From assembly GCF_041261445.1 (NCBI RefSeq), contig NZ_JBGCCU010000010.1:186001-250000 (forward strand): a DNA stretch of 64,000 nt, given 5' to 3'. The notes under the pieces are model-generated. The model ran no database searches, was not told where the DNA came from, and saw nothing but the letters and a program-made list of their open reading frames with translations. Below, piece after piece: positions 43,958-54,860 of this stretch (position 1 is its first letter; each line of letters starts with the position of its first letter). The position numbers and the translations under genes were made by a program. The DNA comes from Catenulispora sp. EB89. Lineage in GTDB: Bacteria > Actinomycetota > Actinomycetes > Streptomycetales > Catenulisporaceae.

Positions 43958-44112
43958 TGACGACCGTGCCTGAGATACTGCGTGACCTCGACCAGACTGT
44001 GCGGGAGGGGCCGTTCGGTGCCGGCTGGGAGTCGCTGGCGGGATATCAGGTCCCTGACTGGTACCGTGACGCCAAGTTCGGGATCTTCATCCACGACAAG
44101 GGAAGACGCTGA
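43957..44112 (+). pseudogene. Truncated GH29 fucosidase (first 46 residues only)
   Basis: The frame begins at ATG 43957 inside the GH43 stop and encodes YQVPDWYRDAKFGIFIH, the universal GH29 opening that should continue WGVY.VPAF as in the intact gene at 51227. Instead it reads DKGRR and stops. About 400 residues are missing, so this is the 5' stub of a deleted gene that was coupled to GH43. Confidence 0.8.
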
Positions 44113-44138
44113 CCGGCTCGGAGAGCGATCGGCCGTGA

Positions 44139-44453
44139 TCAGGCGGCGTGGATCTCGACGGTGCGGCCATCGGGGTCGGTCAGCAGATGGTGACCGGGGT
44201 TGAGCGCGGGTGTCGCGGCGGACCCGTCGATGGCCAGGCCCAGCCGCAAAGCGCCGGTCTGGCGGTCCGAGCGGGCCGGGTAGATCTCGAACACTACGCC
44301 GCCGGTGAGGACGGCGGCGTAGTGTCGCGGACCCCCGCCATGTTGTTCGGCGGTGAAGTGCAATCCGAGGTCGCTGTAGAAGCGGTAGCACTCCTCCATC
44401 TGCGGGGAGTACAGGACTAGTAGGGTCGCGTGTATGGCATTCGGGGTGGTCAT
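44139..44453 (-). CDS. VOC (glyoxalase/bleomycin-resistance) family protein, short
   Basis: 104 residues from ATG 44453 with AGGAGG upstream; the start overlaps the GH42 stop by 4 bp. A beta-alpha-beta unit (LLVLYSPQMEECYRFYSDLGLHF) and the closing strand LLTDPDGRTVEIHAA with its metal-ligand Glu place it in the VOC superfamily. Typical members are near 120 residues; the loop and helix between ALNPG and HHLL look about 20 residues short, perhaps another small deletion. Function unknown. Confidence 0.75.
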   Translation of the reverse strand: MTTPNAIHATLLVLYSPQMEECYRFYSDLGLHFTAEQHGGGPRHYAAVLTGGVVFEIYPARSDRQTGALRLGLAIDGSAATPALNPGHHLLTDPDGRTVEIHAA

Positions 44454-46603
44454 CGGCCTCCTGACTTGTCCGATGCGGTGCCGACCGAGACGAAGACCCG
44501 CACGTCCCAAGGCCCGAGCTCGATCGTCTCGCCGCCAGCGACGGAGCTGCCCCCAAGGACATCGTCCAGCTCAACTGGCGCCGTCACCCGCACCGGCTCC
44601 CAGCTCCAGTTGTGAACCACCTGAACCCGCCGCCCGTCCGGCGCCGTCCCGCTCGTCGCCGTGACCGACTCCGGCAGGTCGCGCCATCCGCCGTGCGGCG
44701 TCGGGGCCAGCCAGGCGGCCAGCGCCCGCGCCATCGATCGGCCCGGGACCGTGCCGACCGTCGTGACGCGGCCCGCGCCGTGGCGCCGGCTCGTCACGGC
44801 CGGCCAGCGTCCGAAGTGCGGATGGTCATACTCGGCCAGTACTTCGGCGTCGGCGACGGTCAGCCCCTCGACCCACCGCGTCGCCGCCGCGTCGCCCGGC
44901 AGAGCGAAGCCGAGCGGACTCCCAGCGACGGCGCGCGTCGGTAGCGGGGCGTCCAGGTTGCTGAACTCGTCGTACCAGACCCCCGCCGCCGTCACGAGAC
45001 GCGCCGGCGCCGGCTCGTGCCGGGCCCGCGCCTCGTGGTCGCCGTAGCCGGTGCGGGGGCCGAGGACGAGGTGGCCGCCGGCGTGGGCGTAGGCGGCCAG
45101 CCAGTCGAGGGTCGCGTCGGCGGCGAGGTACAGGCCGGCCGCGATCAGCACCGGGTGCCTGGCGGCCATCTCCTCGGGCGCGATCCCCGCCCGCTCGCCG
45201 CGCGGGTCGTGCAGCTGGCGCGCGTGGTAGGTGCGGGCCTGCCGTCCGGCGTCGAACACGCCGCGGTAGAAGGAGTCGAAGATGCGGTGGTACGCGGCGG
45301 CGTCCGGACCGCCGTCCGGCCTGGCCAGCGGTGGGTACTTCTGCATGAGCCACTTGCTCGGCACCGAGTACACCAGGGCGACGTCGGCGTCGGGCTCGAT
45401 CCCGGCGACCAGGGGACCGGCGGCCTCGAACTCCGCGCCCAGGCGCGCGAGCTCCGCGTAGGCGCGCCCCGGGCGTCCGCTGTGCGGCAGGACCCCGCCC
45501 CAGTACGTCTCCGCGCCGAAGTGCAGCGTGTGCCAGTGCCAGTACTCGATCATGCGGGCGCCGCGCGCGACGAAGGCCCACGCCGCCTGCCGCCACTGCC
45601 CGTCGAAGGCCGGCCGGTTGTCCCACGGCGAGCCGATCGCCTGCGCGTTGGTCTCGGTGACCAGATACGGCTCCTGCCGGGAGGAGAACATCCGATCCGC
45701 GCTCTGATACAGCGCCCACACGCCGGTGGTCTGCCATATCTGCTCATGCTCGTCCGGCGTCGGATCCGGCAGCGCCAGGCCGTCCTGCATCGCGTAGTAC
45801 GGATTCCCCGCGGTGACGTCCAAGGCGTCGGTCAGCTCGTCGTCCTCCAGGGCGACGTGCGCATACGACAGGCACGTGGTGACGAACTGCTCCGGCCGCG
45901 CGTACTCGTGCGCGATGGCAGCCTGCCAGGCCACGAATTCAGTGGTCTGCCGCGCCAAGAACGCCCGCCACGCCGCGTCGTACTGCGGCTGCGCGTTGCC
46001 GTCCGGCCGCCACAGGTCGGACCAGTTCGTCAGCCGGTGCGACCAGTACACCAGCCCCCACTCGCGATTCAGGGTCTCCACGTCCCCGTACTCGCCACGC
46101 AGATGGTCGACGAAGCGCTGGAAGACGCCCTCGTTGTGCGGCAGCCGCAGGCCCGGCTCGTTGTCCACCTGGAAACCGATGACCGCCGGATGCGACGCGT
46201 AGCGCGCCAGGATGGCCCGGGACACCCGCTCGGCGTGGAACCGGAACGCGGCATGGGAGAAATCCGCCTCCTGACGTGCGCCCCAGCCGACCCGCGTGCC
46301 GGTCGCCGATTCGGTGGCGATCTCCGGGTAGCGCCGCGCCAGCCACGGCGGCACGGCGTAGGTCGGAGTGCCGAGCACGACCGAAATCCGGCGCTCGTGC
46401 GCGCCGTCCAGGACCGGTCGCAGCCAGTCCAGCTCGAACCGGCCGTCCTCCGGCTCCCAGGTCGACCAGACGGATTCACCGACGCGGATGACGCTGAAGT
46501 TCGCCTCGGCCATCAGGTCCAGGTCGGTCTTGAGCCGATCGTACGGCTGGTACTCGTGGTAGTAGGCCGCGCCGAACAGGACGCGGTCGGGCAGGGAAGC
46601 CAT
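44450..46603 (-). CDS. GH42 beta-galactosidase (second copy)
   Basis: 717 residues, no signal peptide. LFGAAYYHEYQPYDRL opens the barrel; acid/base Glu is in FQVDNEPGLRL and nucleophile Glu in YLVTETNAQAIG. Beta-trimer domain AAGLYLAADATLDWLAAYAHAGGHLVLGPRTG and a complete C-terminal domain follow. It differs clearly from the 34349 copy and lacks its Cys cluster, so it likely has another beta-galactoside as substrate. The LacI gene upstream is on the same strand, 45 bases away, and may be co-transcribed. Confidence 0.88.
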   Translation of the reverse strand: MASLPDRVLFGAAYYHEYQPYDRLKTDLDLMAEANFSVIRVGESVWSTWEPEDGRFELDWLRPVLDGAHERRISVVLGTPTYAVPPWLARRYPEIATESATGTRVGWGARQEADFSHAAFRFHAERVSRAILARYASHPAVIGFQVDNEPGLRLPHNEGVFQRFVDHLRGEYGDVETLNREWGLVYWSHRLTNWSDLWRPDGNAQPQYDAAWRAFLARQTTEFVAWQAAIAHEYARPEQFVTTCLSYAHVALEDDELTDALDVTAGNPYYAMQDGLALPDPTPDEHEQIWQTTGVWALYQSADRMFSSRQEPYLVTETNAQAIGSPWDNRPAFDGQWRQAAWAFVARGARMIEYWHWHTLHFGAETYWGGVLPHSGRPGRAYAELARLGAEFEAAGPLVAGIEPDADVALVYSVPSKWLMQKYPPLARPDGGPDAAAYHRIFDSFYRGVFDAGRQARTYHARQLHDPRGERAGIAPEEMAARHPVLIAAGLYLAADATLDWLAAYAHAGGHLVLGPRTGYGDHEARARHEPAPARLVTAAGVWYDEFSNLDAPLPTRAVAGSPLGFALPGDAAATRWVEGLTVADAEVLAEYDHPHFGRWPAVTSRRHGAGRVTTVGTVPGRSMARALAAWLAPTPHGGWRDLPESVTATSGTAPDGRRVQVVHNWSWEPVRVTAPVELDDVLGGSSVAGGETIELGPWDVRVFVSVGTASDKSGGR

Positions 46604-46648
46604 GCGATGGTCTCCGAGTGTCAGTCTCGTCAGTGGTGGGTGAGAGCG

Positions 46649-47701
46649 TCAGTCTGCTGCGGTCGTTGTCGCTGCTGCTGCTGCTGCTGTCGCCGGCGGC
46701 GGCGCGGTGCTCTCCCGCACAGTCAGCGTGGTCGCCATCTCCACCCCGGTCTGCGCCGGCTCCTCCCCACGCCCCAGGCTCAGCGCCAGCTCGGCGGCCG
46801 CCGCCGCCATCTCGGCCAGCGGCCGGTGCACGGTGGTCAACGGCGGCTCGACCCACGCCCCGACCGGCAGGTCGTCGAACCCGACGACGCTCAGGTCCTC
46901 CGGGACGCGCAGCCCCGCCTCACGCGCCGCGCGGTAGACGCCCAGCGCCTGCAGGTCGCTCGAAGCGAAGATCGCGGTCGGCCGGTCGGCGCGCGCCAGC
47001 AGGCCCAGCGCGGCGGCGTGGCCGCCCTCGCGGGTGAGCGGGGCGTCGAGGACCAGATCCGGCTCCACCGGAAGGCCGGCGGCCTGCATCGCGGAGTGGA
47101 AACCGGCCAGGCGCGCGCGGCACGGCAGCAGGTCCGGCTCGCTGATGACGGCGATGCGCCGGTGGCCCAGCTTCACGAGGTGCCGGATCGCGGTCTGCCC
47201 GCCGCGCCAGTCCGTGGCGCCGACGAACGGCACGTCGTCCGGCAGCTCGGTGGCCGGATCCAGGACCAGGAACGGGATGCCGCGGGTCTTGAGCAGGTCG
47301 CGCTCGGCCTCGGACAGCCGCGCCACCGCCAGCACCACCCGCGGACGCCGCTCGACGAGGTCGTCGACGGCGGTGGCCGTGGCGGCGGCCGGCCCGGACT
47401 CGGAGATCACGACGCCGAACCGGTGCTTGCGCGCCACCTGCTCGACCCCGCGGATGACCTCCACCGCCTGCATCCCGGCCAGCTCGTGGAACACCAGCTC
47501 CAGGATGTCGTTGCCCTTGGCCGGCGGCTTGCGGTAGCCGTAGCGCTCGATCAGCTCCTCGACCCGGGCCCGGGTCTGCTCCGACACCCCGGAGCGGCCG
47601 TTGAGGACCTTGGACACGGTCGGCACCGACACGCCCGCCGTCTCCGCGATGTGCGCGATGGTCACGGGGCCCCGCTCGCGCTGCCCTCCCGGCTCCGTCA
47701 C
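46649..47701 (-). CDS. LacI-family transcriptional repressor (third of three; xylan-type)
   Basis: 350 residues from GTG 47701, chosen because AGGAG lies seven bases upstream (GTG 47722 is possible but lacks a site). Helix-turn-helix IAHIAETAGVSVPTVSKVLNGRSGVS (specificity pair Val-Pro; given here as two parts, IAHIAETAGVSV and PTVSKVLNG) matches actinomycete regulators of xylan and xylo-oligosaccharide genes. The sensor domain has DWRGGQTAIRHLVKLGHRRIAVIS and TAIFASSDLQALGVYRAA. Two degenerate GAAA/TTTC sites lie upstream, so I infer it reads the GAAACTTTC class found at six glycosidase promoters. The Ala-rich C-terminus comes from a CTG run (46671-46690). Confidence 0.9.
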   Translation of the reverse strand: MTEPGGQRERGPVTIAHIAETAGVSVPTVSKVLNGRSGVSEQTRARVEELIERYGYRKPPAKGNDILELVFHELAGMQAVEVIRGVEQVARKHRFGVVISESGPAAATATAVDDLVERRPRVVLAVARLSEAERDLLKTRGIPFLVLDPATELPDDVPFVGATDWRGGQTAIRHLVKLGHRRIAVISEPDLLPCRARLAGFHSAMQAAGLPVEPDLVLDAPLTREGGHAAALGLLARADRPTAIFASSDLQALGVYRAAREAGLRVPEDLSVVGFDDLPVGAWVEPPLTTVHRPLAEMAAAAAELALSLGRGEEPAQTGVEMATTLTVRESTAPPPATAAAAAATTTAAD

Positions 47702-47755
47702 TTGCGTCTCCTGGTCAGCCACGCCCTATTCATACACCACGGTTGTGGCATCCTT

Positions 47756-47787
47756 GCAAAGTTTCGCCGGTGCGGACAGAAAGTTGC
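47756..47787. promoter_or_regulatory. Two degenerate GAAA/TTTC sites upstream of the third LacI gene
   Basis: GCAAAGTTTCG (47756-47766) and GAAAGTTGC (47779-47787) are imperfect forms of the GAAACTTTC palindrome. Weak autoregulatory sites beside strong target sites are common for LacI repressors. A TTGCAA/TATGAA pair on the minus strand with 19-bp spacing overlaps the first site. Confidence 0.45.
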
Positions 47788-47876
47788 CCGCACCGGCGCC
47801 GGCGCTCGCCGGTGCTCATCGCGGCCGCGGCGTCAGCCGGGTGTGAGTCGGGTGTGAGTCGGGTGTTCCATCGGCG

Positions 47877-49013
<1,137 letters not shown>

Positions 49014-49046
49014 TCAGATTCAGGTCAAGAGCGGATAGGTGGTGGA

Positions 49047-51182
49047 GTGGTCGTGACCGACGAGGCAACGTTCTCCTGGGGCCATGCGGCGCTGCGCGTC
49101 GATTTCCTCATCGATACGCAGCGCCGTGTCCGGATCGTCGGGCTGGGCCCGGACAGTCCGGTCGTTCCCTCCGATGGGCTGCCTCTGGTCGAAGTACTCG
49201 TTGCCGGACACGGACGCTGGGCGGCCACCGAGCGTGTCATCGGCACTGTGTTCGGCGAGCGCCTTGCGTATCAGGGCCATGAGGAATCCCGCGAGGGTGA
49301 ATGGCTGTGCCTGCGCGTCGACCTGGCCGATCCGGACGCTGGGCTGACCGCTGAGGTGCATCTGCGCACCCCCGAGGGCGTCGGCGCGGTGCAGAGCTGG
49401 GTCCGGTTGGCCAACGGAGGCGAGCAGCGCCTGGTCGTGGAGTCCGTGACATCGATGGTCCTCGGCGGGATCGCCGGCGGTGGTGATGGCGGCGCCGACG
49501 GCGGCGTGGCGGGCCTGGACGTCTGGCACGCCGACAACGAGTGGCTGGCCGAAGACCGCTGGCAGCGGCGCGCGCTGCGCGAAGTGCTCGTCGACATGAA
49601 CTTCGGCCGGCTCCTGGCGGAGGCGCGCAGCAGCTTCTCCCGCACCAGCCAGGGGACCTGGTCGACGGGACGCCACCTGCCCACGGGCGCGCTCACCGCC
49701 CGCGGCAGTGGTCGGACCCTGATGTGGCAGGTGGAGAACCTCGGGGGCTGGCGCTGGGAGGTGGGGGAGTACACGGGCGTCGCGTACCTCGCCCTGCTGG
49801 GACCGACCGACCGAGACCACCAGTGGCGCCAGGCGCTCCATCCCGGCGACGAACTCACGACGGTTCCCGCGGCGATTGCGATCGGCGCTTCACCGGACGG
49901 CGGCGACGGCGGCGACGGCTTCGCCGAAGCGGCCGCGGCCATGACCGCCTACCGCAGAGCTCTGCGACGCCCGCACCCGGACCACACAGCCCTCCCGGTG
50001 ATCTTCAACGACTTCATGAACACCCTGATGGGCGATCCGACCACCGAGCGTCTGCTCCCGCTGATCGACGCCGCGGCCGAGGCCGGCGCGGAGTACTTCG
50101 TCATCGACGCCGGCTGGTACGCCGGCGCCGAGGGGTGGTGGGACACGGTCGGGGCGTGGGAGGAGTCGCCGACCCGCTTCCCCGGCGGCCTGATCGAGGT
50201 CGTGGACCGGATCCGGGCCCGGGGTATGGTTCCCGGGCTGTGGCTGGAACCCGAGGTGGTCGGCGTGCGCAGCCCGCTGGCCGAGGCGCTGCCGGAGGCC
50301 GCGTTCTTCCGGCGCGACGACCAGCGCGTCGTCGACAACGGCCGGTACCACCTGGACCTGCGGCACCCGGCGGTCGTGGCGCACCTCGACGGCGTCGTCG
50401 ACCGGCTGGTGGCCGACTACGGCGTCGGATATCTCAAGCTCGACTACAACGTGAACCCCGGCCCCGGCACCGACCTCCACGGCGGCAGCCCCGGCGCGGG
50501 CTTGCTGGCGCACCAGCGCGCGCTCCTGGACTGGCTCGACGGGGTCCTCGACCGCCATCCGGGCCTGACGCTGGAGAACTGCGCCTCCGGCGGCATGCGC
50601 AGCGACTACGCGATGCTGTCCCGCCTCCAACTCCAGTCCACCAGCGACCAGCAGGATCACTACCGCTACCCGGCCATAGCCGCCGCGGCCCCGGCCGCCA
50701 TCGCCCCGGAGCAGGCCGCGAGCTGGGCGTACCCGCAGCCGGAGTTCGGCGGCGAGGAGAACGCGTTCGCGCTGTGCAACGCGCTGCTCGGGCGGATCCA
50801 CCTCTCGGGGCACCTGGACCGGATGACGCCGGAGCAGCGCGCCCTGGTCGCCGACGCGATCGCCGTCTACAAGCGGATCCGCACGGACATCCCGGCCGCG
50901 GTGCCCTTCTGGCCGCTGGGCCTGCCGGGGTGGACGGACCCTTGGATCGCGCTCGGACTGCGCGGCGCGGCGACGACCTACGTGACCGTGTGGCGCCGTC
51001 CGGGCGAGGAGTCCGCCGCCGAGCAGACGTTGCCGGTACCGCACCTGAAGGGTCGCGATGTGGACATCAGTGTCCTGTTCCCCCAAGACACGAAGAGCTC
51101 GATCGGCTGGAGCCCGGCGGCAGGTGAGCTGACCGTGCAGCTTCCTGTCGTCGGGACCGCCTGCCTCGTCGCGATGGGGTGA
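49047..51182 (+). CDS. GH36 alpha-galactosidase (intracellular)
   Basis: 711 residues from GTG 49047 (GTG 49053 fits the GGTGGAG site better), no signal peptide. N-terminal beta-supersandwich to about 310; the barrel has VIDAGWYAGAEGWWD, nucleophile Asp in GYLKLDYNVNPG and acid/base Asp in QSTSDQQDHYRYP. Length and motif order are normal for GH36, which removes alpha-1,6-galactose from galactomannan or raffinose-type oligosaccharides. It stands alone, convergent with the GH29-ricin gene. Confidence 0.92.
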   Translation: MVVTDEATFSWGHAALRVDFLIDTQRRVRIVGLGPDSPVVPSDGLPLVEVLVAGHGRWAATERVIGTVFGERLAYQGHEESREGEWLCLRVDLADPDAGLTAEVHLRTPEGVGAVQSWVRLANGGEQRLVVESVTSMVLGGIAGGGDGGADGGVAGLDVWHADNEWLAEDRWQRRALREVLVDMNFGRLLAEARSSFSRTSQGTWSTGRHLPTGALTARGSGRTLMWQVENLGGWRWEVGEYTGVAYLALLGPTDRDHQWRQALHPGDELTTVPAAIAIGASPDGGDGGDGFAEAAAAMTAYRRALRRPHPDHTALPVIFNDFMNTLMGDPTTERLLPLIDAAAEAGAEYFVIDAGWYAGAEGWWDTVGAWEESPTRFPGGLIEVVDRIRARGMVPGLWLEPEVVGVRSPLAEALPEAAFFRRDDQRVVDNGRYHLDLRHPAVVAHLDGVVDRLVADYGVGYLKLDYNVNPGPGTDLHGGSPGAGLLAHQRALLDWLDGVLDRHPGLTLENCASGGMRSDYAMLSRLQLQSTSDQQDHYRYPAIAAAAPAAIAPEQAASWAYPQPEFGGEENAFALCNALLGRIHLSGHLDRMTPEQRALVADAIAVYKRIRTDIPAAVPFWPLGLPGWTDPWIALGLRGAATTYVTVWRRPGEESAAEQTLPVPHLKGRDVDISVLFPQDTKSSIGWSPAAGELTVQLPVVGTACLVAMG

Positions 51183-51226
51183 GTGCTTCTCGGGCCGCGC
51201 TCGGGTCTGTGATCAGATGTCTGTGA

Positions 51227-53227
51227 TCACACCGCGACGATTGACCACTCATTGTTCGTACTCGAATTCGGGCTCCACATCACCGTCGTCGACCCCGCCG
51301 CCGAGCTCCCCGCGCCGTCCAGCGCGGTGCCGGTGCCGCGGTTGACGATGTGGTAGCGGCCGGTGCCGGCGCTGGTCAGGGTCCACTGCTGGTTGTTGCC
51401 GCCGTTCCACGCGGCCTGCCGCGCGGGGGCGCCGTTGGCGCTGTCGCCCCAGCTGTCGGCGACCATGCCGTTGGTGTTGTTGACGATGCGGTAGTAGCCG
51501 CCGCCGAGCGGGACCAGCTGCCACTGCAGGTTCGTGCTGCCGTCGTAGGTCCACTGCTTCAGGTTCGAGCCGGAGGCCACGCCGCCGCCGCTGTCCAGGA
51601 CCAGGCCGGTGGTGGCGTTGACGATCTTTGCCCAGCCGGTGGGGAGGGGGCCGGTGCCCAGGGGTGGGATCTGGCCGGAGAAGGTCAGCTTGACCGTGTA
51701 GGCCAGGGCGTTGAACGGCGCGTTGGACGAGGGCATCGTGAAGTGCAGGCCGCCGGTGTCCTGCACTGGGGACGGCAGGTTGACGTACGTCCCCGCCGCA
51801 TTGTTGAGCAGCTGTGCCGAGACCAGGGTGCTGAGATTGATCTGGTTGGAGTTCAGCGTGCTCACCGTCATCGTGCCGCCCTGCCACCCAAGCGCCGTGG
51901 CGTACAGGACCGTGTTGTCCTTGCTCCGGGTGAAGCGGACGTCCTGCGGCGTGCCCGCCTTCGGCCCCGAGAACGACCCGCCACCCATCGCGGTCGGCCC
52001 CTCGCCGTACGAGCTCCAGGCGCGAGTCGCGTAGATCGCCTCGCCGAAGCGGCCGAGCCAGTCGCCCAGGCCGAGCAGGATGGTCTGCTGCCCGGAGGGG
52101 ATGGTGCCGTCGGCCATCGGGGCGATGTTCAGCAGCATGTTGCCGCCCTTGGCGACCCGGTCGATCAGTGCGTGCAGCAGCGCCTGCGTCGTGTAGTAGC
52201 CGATGCCGACGGTGTAACACCAGCTGGAGGAGGAGACCGAGTCGTCGGTGAGCCAGTACGGCGTGAGCAGGCCGCCGGGCCCTCCGCGCTCGAAGTCGAA
52301 GACCTCGCCGGAGGTGTCGAAGCCGTCCTTGTAGGTGGCCACGACGTCCTTGTTCCAGGCCACGGCCTGGTTGTAGTAGTACGCCAGGAACGCCAGGCGC
52401 TCGGACTCCTGGACGTTGCCCAGGTCGAAGTCCTGCCAGATCATGTCCGGCTGGTACCCGTTGATCACCTCGACCAGCTTGGTGAACCAGAGCTGGTTCT
52501 CCGCGGTCGTGCCCATCTGCCCGTACAGCTTCTGCAGCGTCGCGGTCGACTGCTGCGGCACGTACTGGTAGTAGCCGAGGAAGTGGTACGCGTGGTGCAG
52601 GGACGTCATGAACTTCAGACCCTGGGCGCGGATCGCCTGCGCGTGCAGGCCGACCAGGTCCAGGTTCGGCCCGGTCCGCACCGCGTTCCACTCGTTGGCC
52701 TGGCTGTTCCACATCGAGTAGCCGTCGTGGTGCTCGGCCACGGGACCGGCGAACTTCGCGCCGGCGGCCTTGAACAGCTGGGCCCAGGCGTTCGGGTCCC
52801 AGCTCCCGCCGGCCGACGCGAGCTTGGGCGCGAACTTCGTGTAGTTCCCCGCCTTGTCGTACGCCCCGAGGATGAAGTTGTGGTACGGCCACACCGAAGG
52901 GTCCCCGTAGGTGGCGATGTGGTGCTGGTTCTCGATCGAACCCGGGTTGTACATGTTGCGCGGGTACCACTCGCTGCTGAAAGCCGGGACCGAGAACACA
53001 CCCCAGTGGTAGTAGATCCCGAACTTGGCGTCCTGGAACCACTCCGGCGTCGGCGGGTGCTGATCCACGGAGGACCACGACGCTGTGTAGCTCTGCGGAC
53101 CGGCGGTCGCCGAGGCCGAGGGTGCGAAGCGCAGCAGGCCGAAGGCGGCGGCCGCGCCGGCGCTTCCGGCGGTGAGGAGCGTGCGACGGCTGACGGGGAA
53201 GGGGGCGGGAGAGGGGGAGGAGGGCAT
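51227..53227 (-). CDS. Secreted GH29 alpha-L-fucosidase with ricin-type (CBM13) domain
   Basis: 666 residues with a Tat-type signal (VSRRTLLTAGSAG). The GH29 barrel (about 45-390) shows KFGIYYHWGVFSVPAF, VAEHHDGYSMW, nucleophile Asp in DMIWQDFDLGN and the complete DRVAKGGNMLLNIAPMADG segment that is missing from the copy at 572. A beta-sandwich follows, then a ricin-type trefoil at about 520-666 with three QxW-type repeats ending NNEWSIVAV. It would cut fucose from xyloglucan or other glycans outside the cell. This is the only intact GH29 of the three here. Confidence 0.88.
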   Translation of the reverse strand: MPSSPSPAPFPVSRRTLLTAGSAGAAAAFGLLRFAPSASATAGPQSYTASWSSVDQHPPTPEWFQDAKFGIYYHWGVFSVPAFSSEWYPRNMYNPGSIENQHHIATYGDPSVWPYHNFILGAYDKAGNYTKFAPKLASAGGSWDPNAWAQLFKAAGAKFAGPVAEHHDGYSMWNSQANEWNAVRTGPNLDLVGLHAQAIRAQGLKFMTSLHHAYHFLGYYQYVPQQSTATLQKLYGQMGTTAENQLWFTKLVEVINGYQPDMIWQDFDLGNVQESERLAFLAYYYNQAVAWNKDVVATYKDGFDTSGEVFDFERGGPGGLLTPYWLTDDSVSSSSWCYTVGIGYYTTQALLHALIDRVAKGGNMLLNIAPMADGTIPSGQQTILLGLGDWLGRFGEAIYATRAWSSYGEGPTAMGGGSFSGPKAGTPQDVRFTRSKDNTVLYATALGWQGGTMTVSTLNSNQINLSTLVSAQLLNNAAGTYVNLPSPVQDTGGLHFTMPSSNAPFNALAYTVKLTFSGQIPPLGTGPLPTGWAKIVNATTGLVLDSGGGVASGSNLKQWTYDGSTNLQWQLVPLGGGYYRIVNNTNGMVADSWGDSANGAPARQAAWNGGNNQQWTLTSAGTGRYHIVNRGTGTALDGAGSSAAGSTTVMWSPNSSTNNEWSIVAV

Positions 53228-53266
53228 GGGGGTCCTTTCGACGTGGCAGGAGCGTCAGGAAAGGGG

Positions 53267-53297
53267 CCGGGGCGGCGTTCCCTCAGCGCCGCCCCGG
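53267..53297 (-). terminator. Hairpin between GH54 and GH29 genes
   Basis: CCGGGGCGGCG (53267-53277) pairs with CGCCGCCCCGG (53287-53297) around nine bases, between the GH54 stop and the GH29 start on the minus strand. Confidence 0.65.
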
Positions 53298-53315
53298 CGG
53301 TTTGCGGGGGGAAGG

Positions 53316-54860
<1,545 letters not shown>

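Noticed and set aside
46671-46690. CTG repeat run as a regulatory element
   Set aside because: It is in frame and encodes the Ala-rich tail of the LacI protein.
47756-47787. Strong GAAACTTTC site controlling the third LacI gene
   Set aside because: Both copies are imperfect, so I list them only as weak candidates.
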